The translations under genes and the position numbers were made by a program. From assembly GCA_003868215.1 (NCBI GenBank), contig QWDQ01000002.1:186001-250000 (forward strand): a stretch of 64,000 nt of DNA. Direction: 5' to 3'. This DNA is from Pseudophaeomoniella oleicola (lineage: Eukaryota > Ascomycota > Eurotiomycetes > Phaeomoniellales > Phaeomoniellaceae). Under the pieces are notes generated by a model. The model ran no database searches and had not been told where the DNA came from. It worked only from the letters and a program-made list of their open reading frames with translations. Below are positions 22,701 to 36,460 of this stretch, one piece after another; the stretch's first letter is position 1, and each line of letters starts with the position of its first letter.

Positions 22701-25700
22701 TTATGGCCTGAACCGAGTCTTTCTTACTCTTCCTCTCCCTTCGCTGTTGGCATCATCCTCTTCTCGACCCCTCTCGCCTCCCCAGCTGATCCTCGGCCTT
22801 GGTCGACTACTAGCTGCGCCAGACATCTCTCGCCTTTGCGCTGATTCAGAGGGAGGCGTGTCATTTGCGAATTGCACTTTTCCCCTCGTCTGCCTTGGGA
22901 CGTTCTCATCTTCATCCGAGTCGGATTCTTCGTCTCTGCTGGTCCCGAGAGCAGCGAGACGTCGACGCTTTTCGGCCGCTGTCTCACCTTCTTCATCGTC
23001 AGGGAGCGTACCGTCACCGGTGGGTGAGGATTCCGCCTCAGGCGTCATACTGGAAAGTCGTTCCCGTCGACGTGCTGCGGCAGAGTCCCCGCCATACCGT
23101 GCTAGAGCAGCAGAGACGTCGTGCGTTGGGATCTCTGAAGACTCACGTGATTTGGAGCTTTCAATCGTATCGAGAGACTCTACGGAATCCGACCGCTTTA
23201 CATTCCCATGCGGGGATTCGGGCTCTGTTATTAGTACTTGCGGTGGTTCTGGTGGAGGTGCATCGTCCACTTGTGGTCTTGATCGTGACGGAGCTGTGCT
23301 AGCTCTAGACCGTCCAGTACCGGCAGAGAAGTAGTCTCCTGTTGGAACCTTTGCTTTCTCTTTGACGTCGAGTTTCACTGATTCAGGGGCTAAACTTTCT
23401 TGCAAAGCTTCCACACGAGACTTCGGATCTAGGGATTGTATCTGCTTGATGAAATCTTGTTTTGACATCCGACGACCCGAATGGAGGATTGTTGGCGGAC
23501 CACCAGGCTTATCTCGCCTGGTGCCGAAAGGACCATGATGTTCCGCCTTCGAGACGACATAACGAACACCTTCGTCATCAGAATCATCGGCAGGCTTTTT
23601 CTGGACCTTGACAGCACCTTGATCTCCTGCTGTATCAGAAGCAGCTTTGATGGCAGCTTTGTCCGCATCTGCGACCGTACCACCACCTAAGCCGACCCAA
23701 GTGCCCATTCGCGTTATACCTCTCTTCACTTCGTCTCCACCCATTGCGTGACCCGTCTTCTTCAAAAACCCAGGATCGCCTTGTTTAGGCTTCTTTGGTC
23801 TTTCAGCGGCAGGGATGGTATACTTCTTGACGACCTCACCCTCCTCATCCTCAACGATAATGGTATTACCGAATTGATAAGCATGAGCAGGTCCACGTTT
23901 GCGCTCTGGGTGTTGCTTGGCCTTCTTCTCGCTTGGGCCTGCTTCGCCGCCCGACGATTTCTTCGGGAGCCCACGCCACCTACCTAGATACTTGCGCATG
24001 GAAGCCTCCGGATGTCCGGTTGCTTCCTCAACCTCGTGCTCTATTTCTTCCCCTTCTGTCTTAGCATGAGGCTCATGCTTGTGTTTCGTGTGTTCACCGG
24101 AGGTCTCATGAGCGAGCTGTTTTCTGGTTTCATCTATTTGGTGAGCTTTCTGCTCGGGTGATTCTCCTCTAGTGTCAATTTGGCGAAGAACGTTTCCTTC
24201 CTCGTCCTCGATGATCAACTCGTCACCCTCTTCGTACACCTCGACGTCTGCGTCCTCCTCCTCACGCGGAGGGCTAGGCGATTCAGACGTCTCACCTGTT
24301 TCATAAGCGGCTCTCTGTGCGCGTCTTTCTGGGCTGTGATCCTCACTCCTCTCTTCCAAAACGTCACCACCGCTCTCTTGTAAAAGTTGTGGCTCAGAAC
24401 GCCGGGCAGGTCTAATGGCACTTTCTTCAACCTTGCCACCAGGTCTCCATTCTGATTCTTTCTCTTTTCGCCTTCTGAGTGGACGGAGGCTTGACGTGCG
24501 GGAGCCGGGCCGGGAAGTGTCTTCCTCGTTTTGCCGACGAAGGAAGTTTCGAGGGAGCCCAATCGGTGGTAGGGTATCTGGTGGGAAGGCTGGCTTTTCT
24601 AAAGAGGATATGGATTCTTCGGACCTAGCCATGGATCTTGATTGCGATGATATCCGTGGGAGACGGTCCATCCAAGTGCGATTTTCATTGTCTTGTGTAT
24701 ATGAGAGCGTAATAGACAGAGTGTTGATTCGTTTACCCAGTGTAAAGACCGCAATCGATGAGCCATGTACCATGATCGAAGAGATGACCAGGAACGTCGT
24801 GATCGGCCATATGAGCGTAATTAGCATATGTTCCTCAGTGTCGCTACCAGGAAGGACAGCCAATGGCGTCGTCCCTTCCGTTTCGAGCTCGGCGCGTGCT
24901 AAGATGGCTGCAAAAATGGCGCCGACGCCGATAGGCCCGAAATGACCAGCAAACAAGGCTTCCCGCCATGTTTTGACGTCAGGAATAATCGCTTTCAACG
25001 CCAACATTGCTGGTATACGACGGAAGAAGATGACGAAAAGTGAGATGACAACGAGCCTCCAGGGTACAAGACCTAGATGAGGGGCGTTGTATTGCTCCCA
25101 AGGGATGATGGAGCCAAAGTAGACGAAATACGCCAAATTGAGCAGCAGATCGATAACGTTGGACACATGTGACTCTTCCGTTTTCTCCGTGAACCAACCA
25201 TCGTTCGAGAAGCCTACCCCAGCCGCAAAGCCTATAAGTAAATCATCCATGCCCAACAGACTTCCAGAACCCGCACAAAACAAGGCCAGCACAAAATAGA
25301 ACACCAAGAAACTCTCCCGGTCAATCATGCCTCTATTCTCGGCGGCCTTGATTAAGTGACGACCAATATACCCGATAAGGAAACCGTAGACCGCGCCGAA
25401 TACACATTCATAAAGGATAGTAAAGCAGATCCAGTGGAATGTCACTTCTCCAGCATCTGGACGATAACGTATCAGATATAGTGACAGGTAGATAAATGGA
25501 AATGCCATGCCGTCGTTACACCCGGATTCGGCGGATAGCACGTCTCTAAGATGTTTCGGCACTCGCTTTGCGAACTTGCCTTTCCCGACGACCGAGGATG
25601 CTAACACGGGGTCCGTTGCGGTCACACAAGCGGCACAGGCGAGACTTTCTAACCATGACAGAGGCTCGACCATCCACCAAATGAAGAGACTGGTTGCCAG

Positions 25701-26042
25701 CCAACCCCATGTCATGATCGGTATCAACAACAGTGCAACCGACTTCCAATGCCGTTCCATGTATGATTTTGGCAGTTCGACTCCAACAGCAAAGCATTGG
25801 ACGACTAAGACGATCCGTGAACATTCGAGGGTGATTTGATCTGTGTTTCCCCATGTAAGTGGGTTGAAAAGATTTGCAGCGTGAGGACCGAAAATGACGC
25901 CCACCAATGTTGCGACAGTTGCTTCGCCGATGTACAGCTTTTCCTTGATGAAGAGCGAACATAGCATGAACAGGCTTGTGAACCCTCCCAGGATTATGTA
26001 TGCCAAATGTGGGCGATTTATTGAAAGCTGCTCCCACGCCAT
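22701..26042 (-). CDS. nha1: Plasma-membrane Na+(K+)/H+ antiporter Nha1
   Basis: Fungal CPA1-type alkali cation/proton antiporter that exports Na+ and K+ for salt tolerance and pH balance. The frame extends upstream to 26189, but the start chosen is the ATG at 26042 because the protein then opens with AWEQLSINRPHLAYIILGG, the conserved beginning of the family; this gives 1113 aa in one exon. Hydrophobic transport domain at about residues 10-470, including the GEATVATLVGVIFGPHA loop, TATDPVLASS with D144, and ESGCNDGMAFPF with the N176-D177 pair that corresponds to the ion-binding acidic pair. Residues about 480-1113 form a long, charged, probably disordered cytosolic tail with two similar acidic elements (DELIIEDEEGNVL and TIIVEDEEGEVV), as in yeast Nha1, where the tail regulates the transporter. 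The tail is longer than in yeast (985 aa in all). Confidence 0.93.
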   Translation of the reverse strand: MAWEQLSINRPHLAYIILGGFTSLFMLCSLFIKEKLYIGEATVATLVGVIFGPHAANLFNPLTWGNTDQITLECSRIVLVVQCFAVGVELPKSYMERHWKSVALLLIPIMTWGWLATSLFIWWMVEPLSWLESLACAACVTATDPVLASSVVGKGKFAKRVPKHLRDVLSAESGCNDGMAFPFIYLSLYLIRYRPDAGEVTFHWICFTILYECVFGAVYGFLIGYIGRHLIKAAENRGMIDRESFLVFYFVLALFCAGSGSLLGMDDLLIGFAAGVGFSNDGWFTEKTEESHVSNVIDLLLNLAYFVYFGSIIPWEQYNAPHLGLVPWRLVVISLFVIFFRRIPAMLALKAIIPDVKTWREALFAGHFGPIGVGAIFAAILARAELETEGTTPLAVLPGSDTEEHMLITLIWPITTFLVISSIMVHGSSIAVFTLGKRINTLSITLSYTQDNENRTWMDRLPRISSQSRSMARSEESISSLEKPAFPPDTLPPIGLPRNFLRRQNEEDTSRPGSRTSSLRPLRRRKEKESEWRPGGKVEESAIRPARRSEPQLLQESGGDVLEERSEDHSPERRAQRAAYETGETSESPSPPREEEDADVEVYEEGDELIIEDEEGNVLRQIDTRGESPEQKAHQIDETRKQLAHETSGEHTKHKHEPHAKTEGEEIEHEVEEATGHPEASMRKYLGRWRGLPKKSSGGEAGPSEKKAKQHPERKRGPAHAYQFGNTIIVEDEEGEVVKKYTIPAAERPKKPKQGDPGFLKKTGHAMGGDEVKRGITRMGTWVGLGGGTVADADKAAIKAASDTAGDQGAVKVQKKPADDSDDEGVRYVVSKAEHHGPFGTRRDKPGGPPTILHSGRRMSKQDFIKQIQSLDPKSRVEALQESLAPESVKLDVKEKAKVPTGDYFSAGTGRSRASTAPSRSRPQVDDAPPPEPPQVLITEPESPHGNVKRSDSVESLDTIESSKSRESSEIPTHDVSAALARYGGDSAAARRRERLSSMTPEAESSPTGDGTLPDDEEGETAAEKRRRLAALGTSRDEESDSDEDENVPRQTRGKVQFANDTPPSESAQRREMSGAASSRPRPRISWGGERGREEDDANSEGRGRVRKTRFRP

Positions 26043-27133
26043 GATGGCTTGTAGACTGTCCTGCGTCGAACCCACACACTCAGGAGGGTATAATGCACCC
26101 ACGCAAATGCCAATTGATGTTTCAGCCTGTCTCTGTGTCTGATATGCCCCAATCTCTTGCTTCCCTGTGTCTGAATTTGCAACCTGCACAGCGCTGCATA
26201 CGGAGTTTGTTCGCGCCCAGTCGCCGCTCCGGAACTGCCGCTCAGGCTTGCTTTAGATATATTGTGAAGACGTTGTGTTGTCGGACTGCCAGGGACACAA
26301 CATACACAATGGTAGATAGCGAGAGGACGCCCGGTCGGTCAGGCCCAATACTGAGGTGTATGGAAAAAGAATGATGTGGAGGGAAAATAAATAGAGGACG
26401 AGATCGAGGCAGTCTGGATCAACTACGTTATGCCTCTCGGGGGGTCCAGGCGGTGTTTTCAGCGGGTCGCGGGGCGTCTAAGACGAGGATAGGCATGGTA
26501 CTTGTAATGACTTAGCCTCGTATATACCTGGTCGTATGCCCTAAGCAAAATATATCGTAAACCTTGTATTACTACGACGTAATTGGGTACAGTAATTAAC
26601 TACCTACCTTACCTAGTACCTAGACGGTTCCAGATGATATTCACAATTGGGATGTGGGGGAAGCTCACCGTTCTACCTACAATACTGTCCAACACCCATA
26701 CTGCTTAGCAGATAGACATACCTCGTTGCTCAAGCATCTCAGATCCTTCATCCTATTCTGTGCCCAATGTTGAAGAATTATTTCGAATGGCCACGATTTG
26801 ACTTACCTGCTCGCCTAGAGGCTATTCGATTGACTTTTCTTAGGCCCAACTGCCAAGGATCTCTCATGATAAGGCGCTTGTTATGATGATGCTGGGCGCC
26901 GAGACTGTGCCGTCATGTCAACCCACTAATCAGAAAGCTGGAAAATCATTTATCTCACGACGACGATGGCTCGCGATGCCTCGCTTAGTCTGCCTTGGCA
27001 AGAATGAAGGGCACGAATGAAACGAGCCGGTTGATCCGTCAATGTCTCATACTGCACATCGCTTCACAGAGCACCTATGGGACACAAGCAGAGCGAAGAA
27101 GGCACGAGGCAAAGTGACGGGAATACAATATGA
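26043..27133. other. Upstream region of nha1
   Basis: Promoter and leader of nha1. Contains a TACCTACCTTACCTAGTACCTAG run near 26600 similar to those at 12.2 and 22.2 kb. No other gene recognised. Confidence 0.4.
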
Positions 27134-27433
27134 TCAAATCAGCCTTGGTTTGCTAGAGTCGGGTGTCTGAGAGAGACTGTTGACACGAAAATACATCCTA
27201 GTTAGTATCTCTTCGACATCGGACAAAGGCTCGCACATATGCTGCTTATATTGTCTGTACCAGATTCCTTTTCGGTCGGCCATTCCAGTCGTCCTTTTCG
27301 GGCCTCGGAACCCGGTGATAGGTAGGAAGCGGTACACCCAATGCCCGAGCATCCTGACCGCAGCGAATCGGAGCAGTTCATCTAATGTCCTTCGCCTTTC
27401 CACATTATCCCACGTCTTCTGCACCCCGGACAT
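27134..27433 (-). CDS. Possible small basic protein, unrecognised
   Basis: An intact 99-codon frame from ATG at 27433 between the upstream region of nha1 and the 3' end of the transglutaminase-like gene, on the same strand as both. The predicted product is basic and has protein-like composition without low complexity, for example ERRRTLDELLRFAAVRMLGHWVYRFLP compositionally (helical and amphipathic near residues 12-38) and a Tyr/Lys/Gln-rich middle. No signal peptide, membrane helix or known motif is seen, and no partner exons were found. It could be a lineage-specific gene, an exon of an unseen gene, or chance. Listed with low confidence for that reason. Confidence 0.25.
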   Translation of the reverse strand: MSGVQKTWDNVERRRTLDELLRFAAVRMLGHWVYRFLPITGFRGPKRTTGMADRKGIWYRQYKQHMCEPLSDVEEILTRMYFRVNSLSQTPDSSKPRLI

Positions 27434-27667
27434 ACTGTAAGCCCTGCAGCGCCACTCTGCTTTCTACGGGGATGCGAAACTGAACATGCACACCCAAGCT
27501 GGGAAGTAGCGTGTGTCAGAGCTTCAAATCCAATAGTGTGCTCGGATTGCTGACCGTGGCGTTGAGAAATCGTTTCTTTTACATCATGGCCACCCTAAGC
27601 TGTTCATCAGGCTATATACTTGCGTTGCTTAACTCACACATCAAAGGCCTTGGCATCACTCAATCGA

Positions 27668-29647
27668 TCAGATGAGTTCCCATCCCACGACGCCTTCAAA
27701 TCCCATGGCAGTCCGACCTTTCCCTTCCTTAAACTCTCTCACCGTTAGCCCGCGGCAGGCTTCCCCTTTTCGCTGTCCGAACGAAGTAACAGCGAATAAC
27801 GTGACCGATTGGCCAGGCGCACCGAGTTCTTGGGCGTCAACATCTGCGTACCAGAAGTCTCCACCGCCACCAGGATGTTGACCCCGGACATGTTCTAGCG
27901 GGATGAAATCGTCCCGCCGCCCATCCAAGCCATGGATCGCCACGATGTATACAAACGGCAGTCCTTTCCGAACATGTTTTTCCAAAGTTGCATGCTCGCA
28001 GAACAGACCAAACTGAAAGCGCACGCGAGTAGTTTGGCGACAGTCGATCTTCTTAGCTACTGGTAAAAGCGTACGGCTTCCCACTCCATGATCCTCGGTG
28101 GCTTTACTGAACACTGTTGGCCGCTCCGCTGTATAGGGCCAGTACGCCGGATTGATTGCAATGTACTCCTCAAAGGACATGATACGGCCTCCAGGGAGGA
28201 AGAATTGCGTTCTGTCAGACGGGAAATGTTTGATTGCAAACTCCTCATTGCTCATTGTGAAGTGATTTGGGTCGAACTTCTGAGCGTAAGGCTGGCCCGC
28301 ACCCTGAACGTGACCTGCTCCCCAGCAAGAGTCGATGAGCTTCCATTCCTCGCCATCAATCTTGACAACATTCCATGCATGATTTCCCTGAAAGGTAGGT
28401 AAAGGTTGTCCTGGAGCAATGGCCGTAAAGCCGAAACCTTTCCCATGACCCGATATCACCATCGATTCGAGCCCTGCATAAGTAGCCAATGCCGTGAACA
28501 AGCCAGCAAAACCTTCGCAGACAGCTAAGCCGCTTGCCAATGTTGAAGCAGGCGTGGATGGCCGGACAGTCCCCGCGAAGAAGGATTGCACGTCGTAAAG
28601 AACATTGTAATGAAGCCACGTAAATATCGCTCTCGCTTTATCAGTAAGTGACGAGAAAGGAGCCGTAAGTTGCTGTGCTAGATACGGCAAAGCACCATCT
28701 CTGGGTAGGGAGTGGCGGGGAAAGCGTGCCGCGTGGTTGTCAGGCCCACTGAAGTCCCGACACAGCATGCATTCAGTTTCTGTAGATTGTGACGAGGTCG
28801 TTGGAGGCCGCGGCTTCGTGGCTTGGATCTTGGAGAGATCTGGTCTGGAAGCCAGTGGAATAGGGGGTGGTCCCTGTGATTGTGCTCTCGATGCAGTACT
28901 TGGGTTGTTCGGTATCGCTGTCGGAGCGTTCATACCAAAACCCAATGCTGACGGCCTCGGTCGGTATGGTTCTTGGGTATCAGTACTGCCTGCACGCTGC
29001 TGAACTACTCCCGGGTCTTCAACACTTTTCCTTGGGGGTAAACGTGGGGGTAGACTTGGCTTTTGAGGTTGACTTGTATCGGCCACTGCGTTCACATTTT
29101 TGAAGGAGGCCGCATCTGTCGCTGATGTCCGGCCTTCGCCTGGACGAAAAGGTACTGGCAATGATGTGTGTGCACCCCAAGGCGTTGCCTTACTCCTCGC
29201 TTCAGGCTTCACTGAAGATGTCCGTGAGCTCTGCCCTCCAATTCCATGCGCGATATAGGCAACGCGTGAAGTATCTGGCGGTGCGTTCGAGTCTAAAGAC
29301 GCCCGCGCATCCAGTTGCTCGGAAGGTCGTTTTAAAGGAGGCGCTGGGCTCTGAGATGAGTGCCGTGTAGGCAGAGGAGGAGGGACGGCTTTTACCTTTG
29401 GCGGGAGTGGATGAACATCGTTCGTTCGAGCACCATTGGGTAGATTGTGGGCTACTGGATCCGAAACAGTGACTGTAACGGGAGGGTTATTGACAGAATA
29501 CTGCCTGTGAATAATGTCCGGTCGCTTGGTAGGTGGCTGTGGCTTTGGTCGTGGTGGCACTGGCTCGGAGGGGTTTCTTCCTACGTGTGCAGCGTTCAGC
29601 AGAGCTATGCGCTCCTGAAGCGTTCGAGGTTGAGGATCCTCTGCCAT
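27668..29647 (-). CDS. Proline-rich transglutaminase-like protein with intact triad
   Basis: One exon, 659 aa. Residues 1-285 are Pro/Ser-rich with PPRPKPQPP, PPPLPTRHSS and LPPRLPPRK elements that look like SH3 ligands. A short CxxC (ECMLCRDF, 292-299) precedes a transglutaminase-like/Kyphoscoliosis-peptidase fold at about 330-500: FTWLHYNVLYDV, then C377 in AVCEGFAGLF, H423 in GNHAWNVVKIDG and D439 in LIDSCWGAG. That is the complete Cys-His-Asp triad. A C-terminal beta-rich domain (about 520-659) follows. The layout recalls the transglutaminase part of the cytokinesis protein Cyk3, but the N-terminal SH3 domain of Cyk3 is missing and is replaced by apparent SH3-binding segments. Whether it cross-links, cleaves or only scaffolds cannot be told. 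Confidence 0.8.
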   Translation of the reverse strand: MAEDPQPRTLQERIALLNAAHVGRNPSEPVPPRPKPQPPTKRPDIIHRQYSVNNPPVTVTVSDPVAHNLPNGARTNDVHPLPPKVKAVPPPLPTRHSSQSPAPPLKRPSEQLDARASLDSNAPPDTSRVAYIAHGIGGQSSRTSSVKPEARSKATPWGAHTSLPVPFRPGEGRTSATDAASFKNVNAVADTSQPQKPSLPPRLPPRKSVEDPGVVQQRAGSTDTQEPYRPRPSALGFGMNAPTAIPNNPSTASRAQSQGPPPIPLASRPDLSKIQATKPRPPTTSSQSTETECMLCRDFSGPDNHAARFPRHSLPRDGALPYLAQQLTAPFSSLTDKARAIFTWLHYNVLYDVQSFFAGTVRPSTPASTLASGLAVCEGFAGLFTALATYAGLESMVISGHGKGFGFTAIAPGQPLPTFQGNHAWNVVKIDGEEWKLIDSCWGAGHVQGAGQPYAQKFDPNHFTMSNEEFAIKHFPSDRTQFFLPGGRIMSFEEYIAINPAYWPYTAERPTVFSKATEDHGVGSRTLLPVAKKIDCRQTTRVRFQFGLFCEHATLEKHVRKGLPFVYIVAIHGLDGRRDDFIPLEHVRGQHPGGGGDFWYADVDAQELGAPGQSVTLFAVTSFGQRKGEACRGLTVREFKEGKGRTAMGFEGVVGWELI

Positions 29648-30427
29648 CGATATCCGAGTCTTGTTGAGACATTTATACGAGCGTTATACAACTTCCATCG
29701 TGAGTAGTACCTCTTGCAAGTCAAGTCTGGCCACCAGACCTGACGGCGGTTGTTCGTGGCTGCCAGCGAGGAATTTGGGGGCCAGACCCAGACGATTGAA
29801 CTGCGGCCACGACCACATTGCGGGGCAGTCATGATACAATGGATCAGCCCCGCTGATTGGGATTGCCCGCGAAGAGTTACGTAGTATTGTGTACACGTAC
29901 CTACACCTTTAGCTTCTATGATAGCATTTTGCTATATGCTCTAAGAGTGCGTCAGAAAGTGGGCAATCCTCTTTATCACCTACGATTTGTCTCGACTTCT
30001 CTTGGCATGATCACAGGAAAGGCGCATGCATGGCAGACGGAAGCGTACGGTAAATACCTAGTCGACCATAAATTGGTCAAAGGAACAGAAATGGAGCTCC
30101 TGGTGCTTCCTCATGTAGATGAACTCTTCATATGACACCGTTCCAGTGCACGACTCAACAGCTGCAAGTAATAGCTGCAGGTGCCATCCCGGATGGTCAG
30201 GATGCTACCTAGTTGAGCCACACATAGCTAGTATTAATCTGTCATTCGAAAACATCCCAAAAAAGTACATATGTATACGCCCTGAGCGACTGTCCCCAAA
30301 GCCAAGCTCCATGCTAATTGCAATTCAAGGAATGTGTAGGAGACTTCAATTTCATAAACTGACCTCCAGTCGTGTATCGTGAAAGACCATTACTTCGTCT
30401 ACCGTTCAACTTGAACAGCAGTATGAT
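29648..30427. other. Intergenic region between transglutaminase-like gene and spg1
   Basis: Upstream region of the transglutaminase-like gene and 3' region of spg1, both minus strand. Short ORFs only; nothing recognised. Confidence 0.4.
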
Positions 30428-31502
30428 CTAACCGACGCTTTGATACAATAGAAGCGGCTCTCCGACATTCTCGATCTCGGGGATGGTACACTTCAAGTCG
30501 AATGCTTTCGAGAGAACGATTTTGAAAATCTGATACCTGTCAGTGATGCAATGACGGTTTGAAAGGCAATGCCATTCCTAGACAAACCTTTTGAACGTTA
30601 ATACTGTGGCTCGTGCTGCTGAAGATCAAGCTTGCTCTCATTGCTTTCGCAAAACGGCGTGCCTGGATGAGGTGATTAGCGTGAAACGCATAAACGCGGA
30701 AGAGAAAGTCACCTGTGTACTAATCTCTTCTTGATCTTCCCTTGGAAAGTTAACGAAGTGGTCGTATTTTGTGCCAATCAAGAATGGTATCGCGGTCTTG
30801 TTAAAACCACGTCCCTGCCTATACCACTCCTTGATACTGTTGAGGGTGCTCTTTCTTGTCAAGTCGAACATGAAGAGGATAGCCACCGCATCATTGCAGA
30901 CAAGGGGGAGCATGTTGACAAACTCCCGTTGGCCACCAAGATCCCAGATGGAGAATGTTATTTCGGTGTTGCGGATCGATATGGTCTTCTCCATGAAGTT
31001 GACACCTTTGAAGTATTAACAGTCTCTCTTGGAGATCCCTTCACCATGTGCCCTTACCGAGTGTTTGAATATAGTCCTCGTCCCAACTTCCCTCCACGTA
31101 CTTGACCATGAGACTTGTCTTTCCAATTTGCGCATCGCCAACCATTCCAACTTTGATAACGACGCTGTTCTTACTTGGCGCGGATTGTGGCCGAGGATCC
31201 TGATACTGTCTCTGATATTCTTGTTGCGCTGAGAGGCTAGACCCTGGTCTTGATCCTGGCTGTTGATGTGCCATGGTTGGTGAATTGTATCTAGAAGCCG
31301 ACTCTCCTTCTAAAGCAGGAGAGAATGTCTGAGTGGATTGAGGATATTCTGCGGAGTTTGATATGTGATGGCTTTGCTGACCATTACTGTACTCGCCGTT
31401 TGCTGAATCATCCGCCCCTGTCATTTGTTGGTTGTCCAAAGCACCCTCGTGAGTACCATATGGTACCTCACTGGGATGATCTTGTACTGACTGGAGATCC
31501 AT
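30428..31502 (-). CDS. spg1: Septation GTPase Spg1/Tem1
   Basis: Ras-superfamily GTPase at the top of the septation initiation/mitotic exit network, acting at the spindle pole. Exons 31502-31058, 31005-30713, 30662-30588 and 30529-30428 with introns of 52, 50 and 58 nt give 304 aa. The P-loop is at 122-130 (GDAQIGKTS), followed by [32 protein letters not shown] (switch II), [14 protein letters not shown] and GTKYDHF in place of NKxD, all typical of Spg1/Tem1. The C-terminus restored by splicing, [20 protein letters not shown] followed by GEPLLLY, is the family signature and fixes the last acceptor at TATCAG rather than the nearer ACAG. There is a Gln/Ser/Pro-rich N-terminal extension of about 110 residues not present in fission yeast Spg1. 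Confidence 0.93.
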
Positions 31503-33205
31503 GTCGAAGGATGGCGGTTGTAAGCTGTGGGATCTTGGAAGGCCGCCCTTGCGAAGCGCCGGTAGAGCGTTCGTGATTCAAAAGAATGCCTTGAAAGGCG
31601 TAGAAGCCGAAGCTATAAAGCTGCAGAGGCTGGAACCATATGAAAAATAGAAGAATATCAAAAAAATAGAAGAATGACCTCTGAGCGCTGAGGTTGGATG
31701 TCCAAATTCGCAGTTTGTGATGCGGAACAGAAATGTCACTAGAATATTGGAGGTCTACCCAATCATCGCGTACATTCAGAGGTCGAGTCGGACGACGCGT
31801 TTTCGGCCATTGAAAGTAAACCTTCAGAGCTGAATCTTCACCTTTCAACAGACACAAATTGGTCCTTGACACGCAATAAGTTTCTACGGATTATGATAAT
31901 TGCCTACAGTTCCTGGCTGTCGTCGATGGGATATCGAGAATTGTGGAAACCGCAATATAGGCGGATGATCATATCCCTAGTCAACACACGAGACCCCGCG
32001 AAGCTGGCGAGATCACTTAAAGGGTCAACACGACAGAGTGCATCATAGGGAGGCAAGTGGCAGCTAAGTCCATGCAATCCAATAGCAGGGTAACTCAAAG
32101 ACTTGCCATCGACTGAGACTTACCTTTTAATTTCAACCTCACGCCTCTACACCTACTCAACTGGAGCGTCAAAGTGGCGGACCCGCCGTGGTCAGCCAGA
32201 CCTCTGGGTCAATGAAGAGCGACTCAACGAAGCAATTTTAGCAGATGCTGGTTGAATTGACAGCAGTCTATAAGGTATGTGTGTCTCTCAAATGGGCCAA
32301 CAAGCTTGCAAAGCCGAGTATTGTATGTATGGCGCAGACGTGATGTGTGACTACCTAGATAATTAGCAGACATAGGACATGGTATACGGCATCAACTATT
32401 GCCGCGCACATCAGGTATCCTGTTGAGCTACTGTACGTAACACATGCATTTGACAAGCAGAACCGACAGATCGCCACCCAGTTAGACTTGACATGGGACC
32501 AACGGTGTCTTGTACTATGCTGAGAGGCAATGAGAGTAGAGATACCGAGGAGAGGAGGGTGATGATTAATCATATTGTACCGTAGTTTGGGTGGGAGACT
32601 TTGCAAGTCTACTACGTGTTGTATTCGCCCGGCAGTAATAAAAGGACGATCCGGATATTTGACATGTAAGTTAACTACGGTTTAATATGATACTCTGTCC
32701 ATAGCATCTACTACGTAGTACGCAGTATCACATAGTAATAATAGATAATTATGTATCAAAGAAGATCCGCAATGTCGATACGCTTCTATCCACTTCTCCT
32801 GACAACTTTGCCTCATTCAGTTATGGACAACTCTTCCGATCAGTGATCTTAGTAAGTCAACGTAGGTCACAGCGTGTCGGGACTGTGCCGCCAACCGTAC
32901 CACAACCACAAGTGAAGTACATTCGTCACTCTGTTGAGGCCTAAGCTCTTGGAGTTCCATCATCCGGGCATTCGCCTTCCATCATAGCAATCCATCTCAT
33001 CTTCATTTCACCTCAACTCCAACTTCTCAACTCTTCACTACCACTATTCCCTCTTCTATCTTCATTATTTGTGATTCTTCTACTGCAACTACTCTTGCAG
33101 CTTGCAATTCCTCTGACGTATAGTCACCACTGACCATTTTACGGAGCTCTATCTCCCTATCATCTCATCTCAAAACACAAGCTCCAGCTTCCATATCAGT
33201 CCACC
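31503..33205. promoter_or_regulatory. Divergent upstream region of spg1 and cdc48
   Basis: 1.7 kb between the diverging starts of spg1 and cdc48. The 200 bases before the cdc48 ATG are CT-rich (tracts of TCTTC and CATCTCATCTC), as in strongly expressed fungal genes. A TACTACGTAGTA palindrome lies at 32709. No gene recognised. Confidence 0.45.
32709..32720. repeat. TACTACGTAGTA palindrome (copy 2)
   Basis: Exact copy of the 12-bp palindrome, about 490 bases before the cdc48 start codon. Confidence 0.6.
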
Positions 33206-35933
<2,728 letters not shown>

Positions 35934-36460
35934 TAATTCAGTTCACAGCTAGATAGACGGAAGGGCGAGGTTGGCGGGATCGGCGCAGCACAAGTCCGTC
36001 ACGACACATTGCGATCGTCTCTTTTGCATTCGGAAAGGCGATGCAGAAAGGGAGTGCGTCCACCAATATCGGAGAACTTTTCCTACCATCTGAGGAGATC
36101 GGATCAAATGTGGTTTTTTAAAATAATTCCTTCTTCGTGTACTCTACATCCGAATAGCCACAACAGATAGATGAATCAAGTGTTCCTTATGAAAGATGGT
36201 ATTGACTGACGGTGACTTCTACGACTAATACTATTAGGACTCTACCAATACATGCCAGTACATGATCTAACGCTGAGATAAACGACGATAACAAGAAAGG
36301 ACCCTCCTCCAACGCTAGCTATAGTAAGACCCTACCTCACTATTTTCCCCGTTCATTCCATCTATAAGACTTGTAACCAATACCTTTCTTCCCCCTTTCA
36401 ACCCCTCCTAACACTTCTCTCGCAACTTTGACAGACCTGAACCAACCTCTCAAAAAATAT
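35934..36460. other. Convergent 3' region of cdc48 and the PUL gene
   Basis: 527 bases between the two stop codons, holding both 3' UTRs. No gene seen. Confidence 0.45.
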
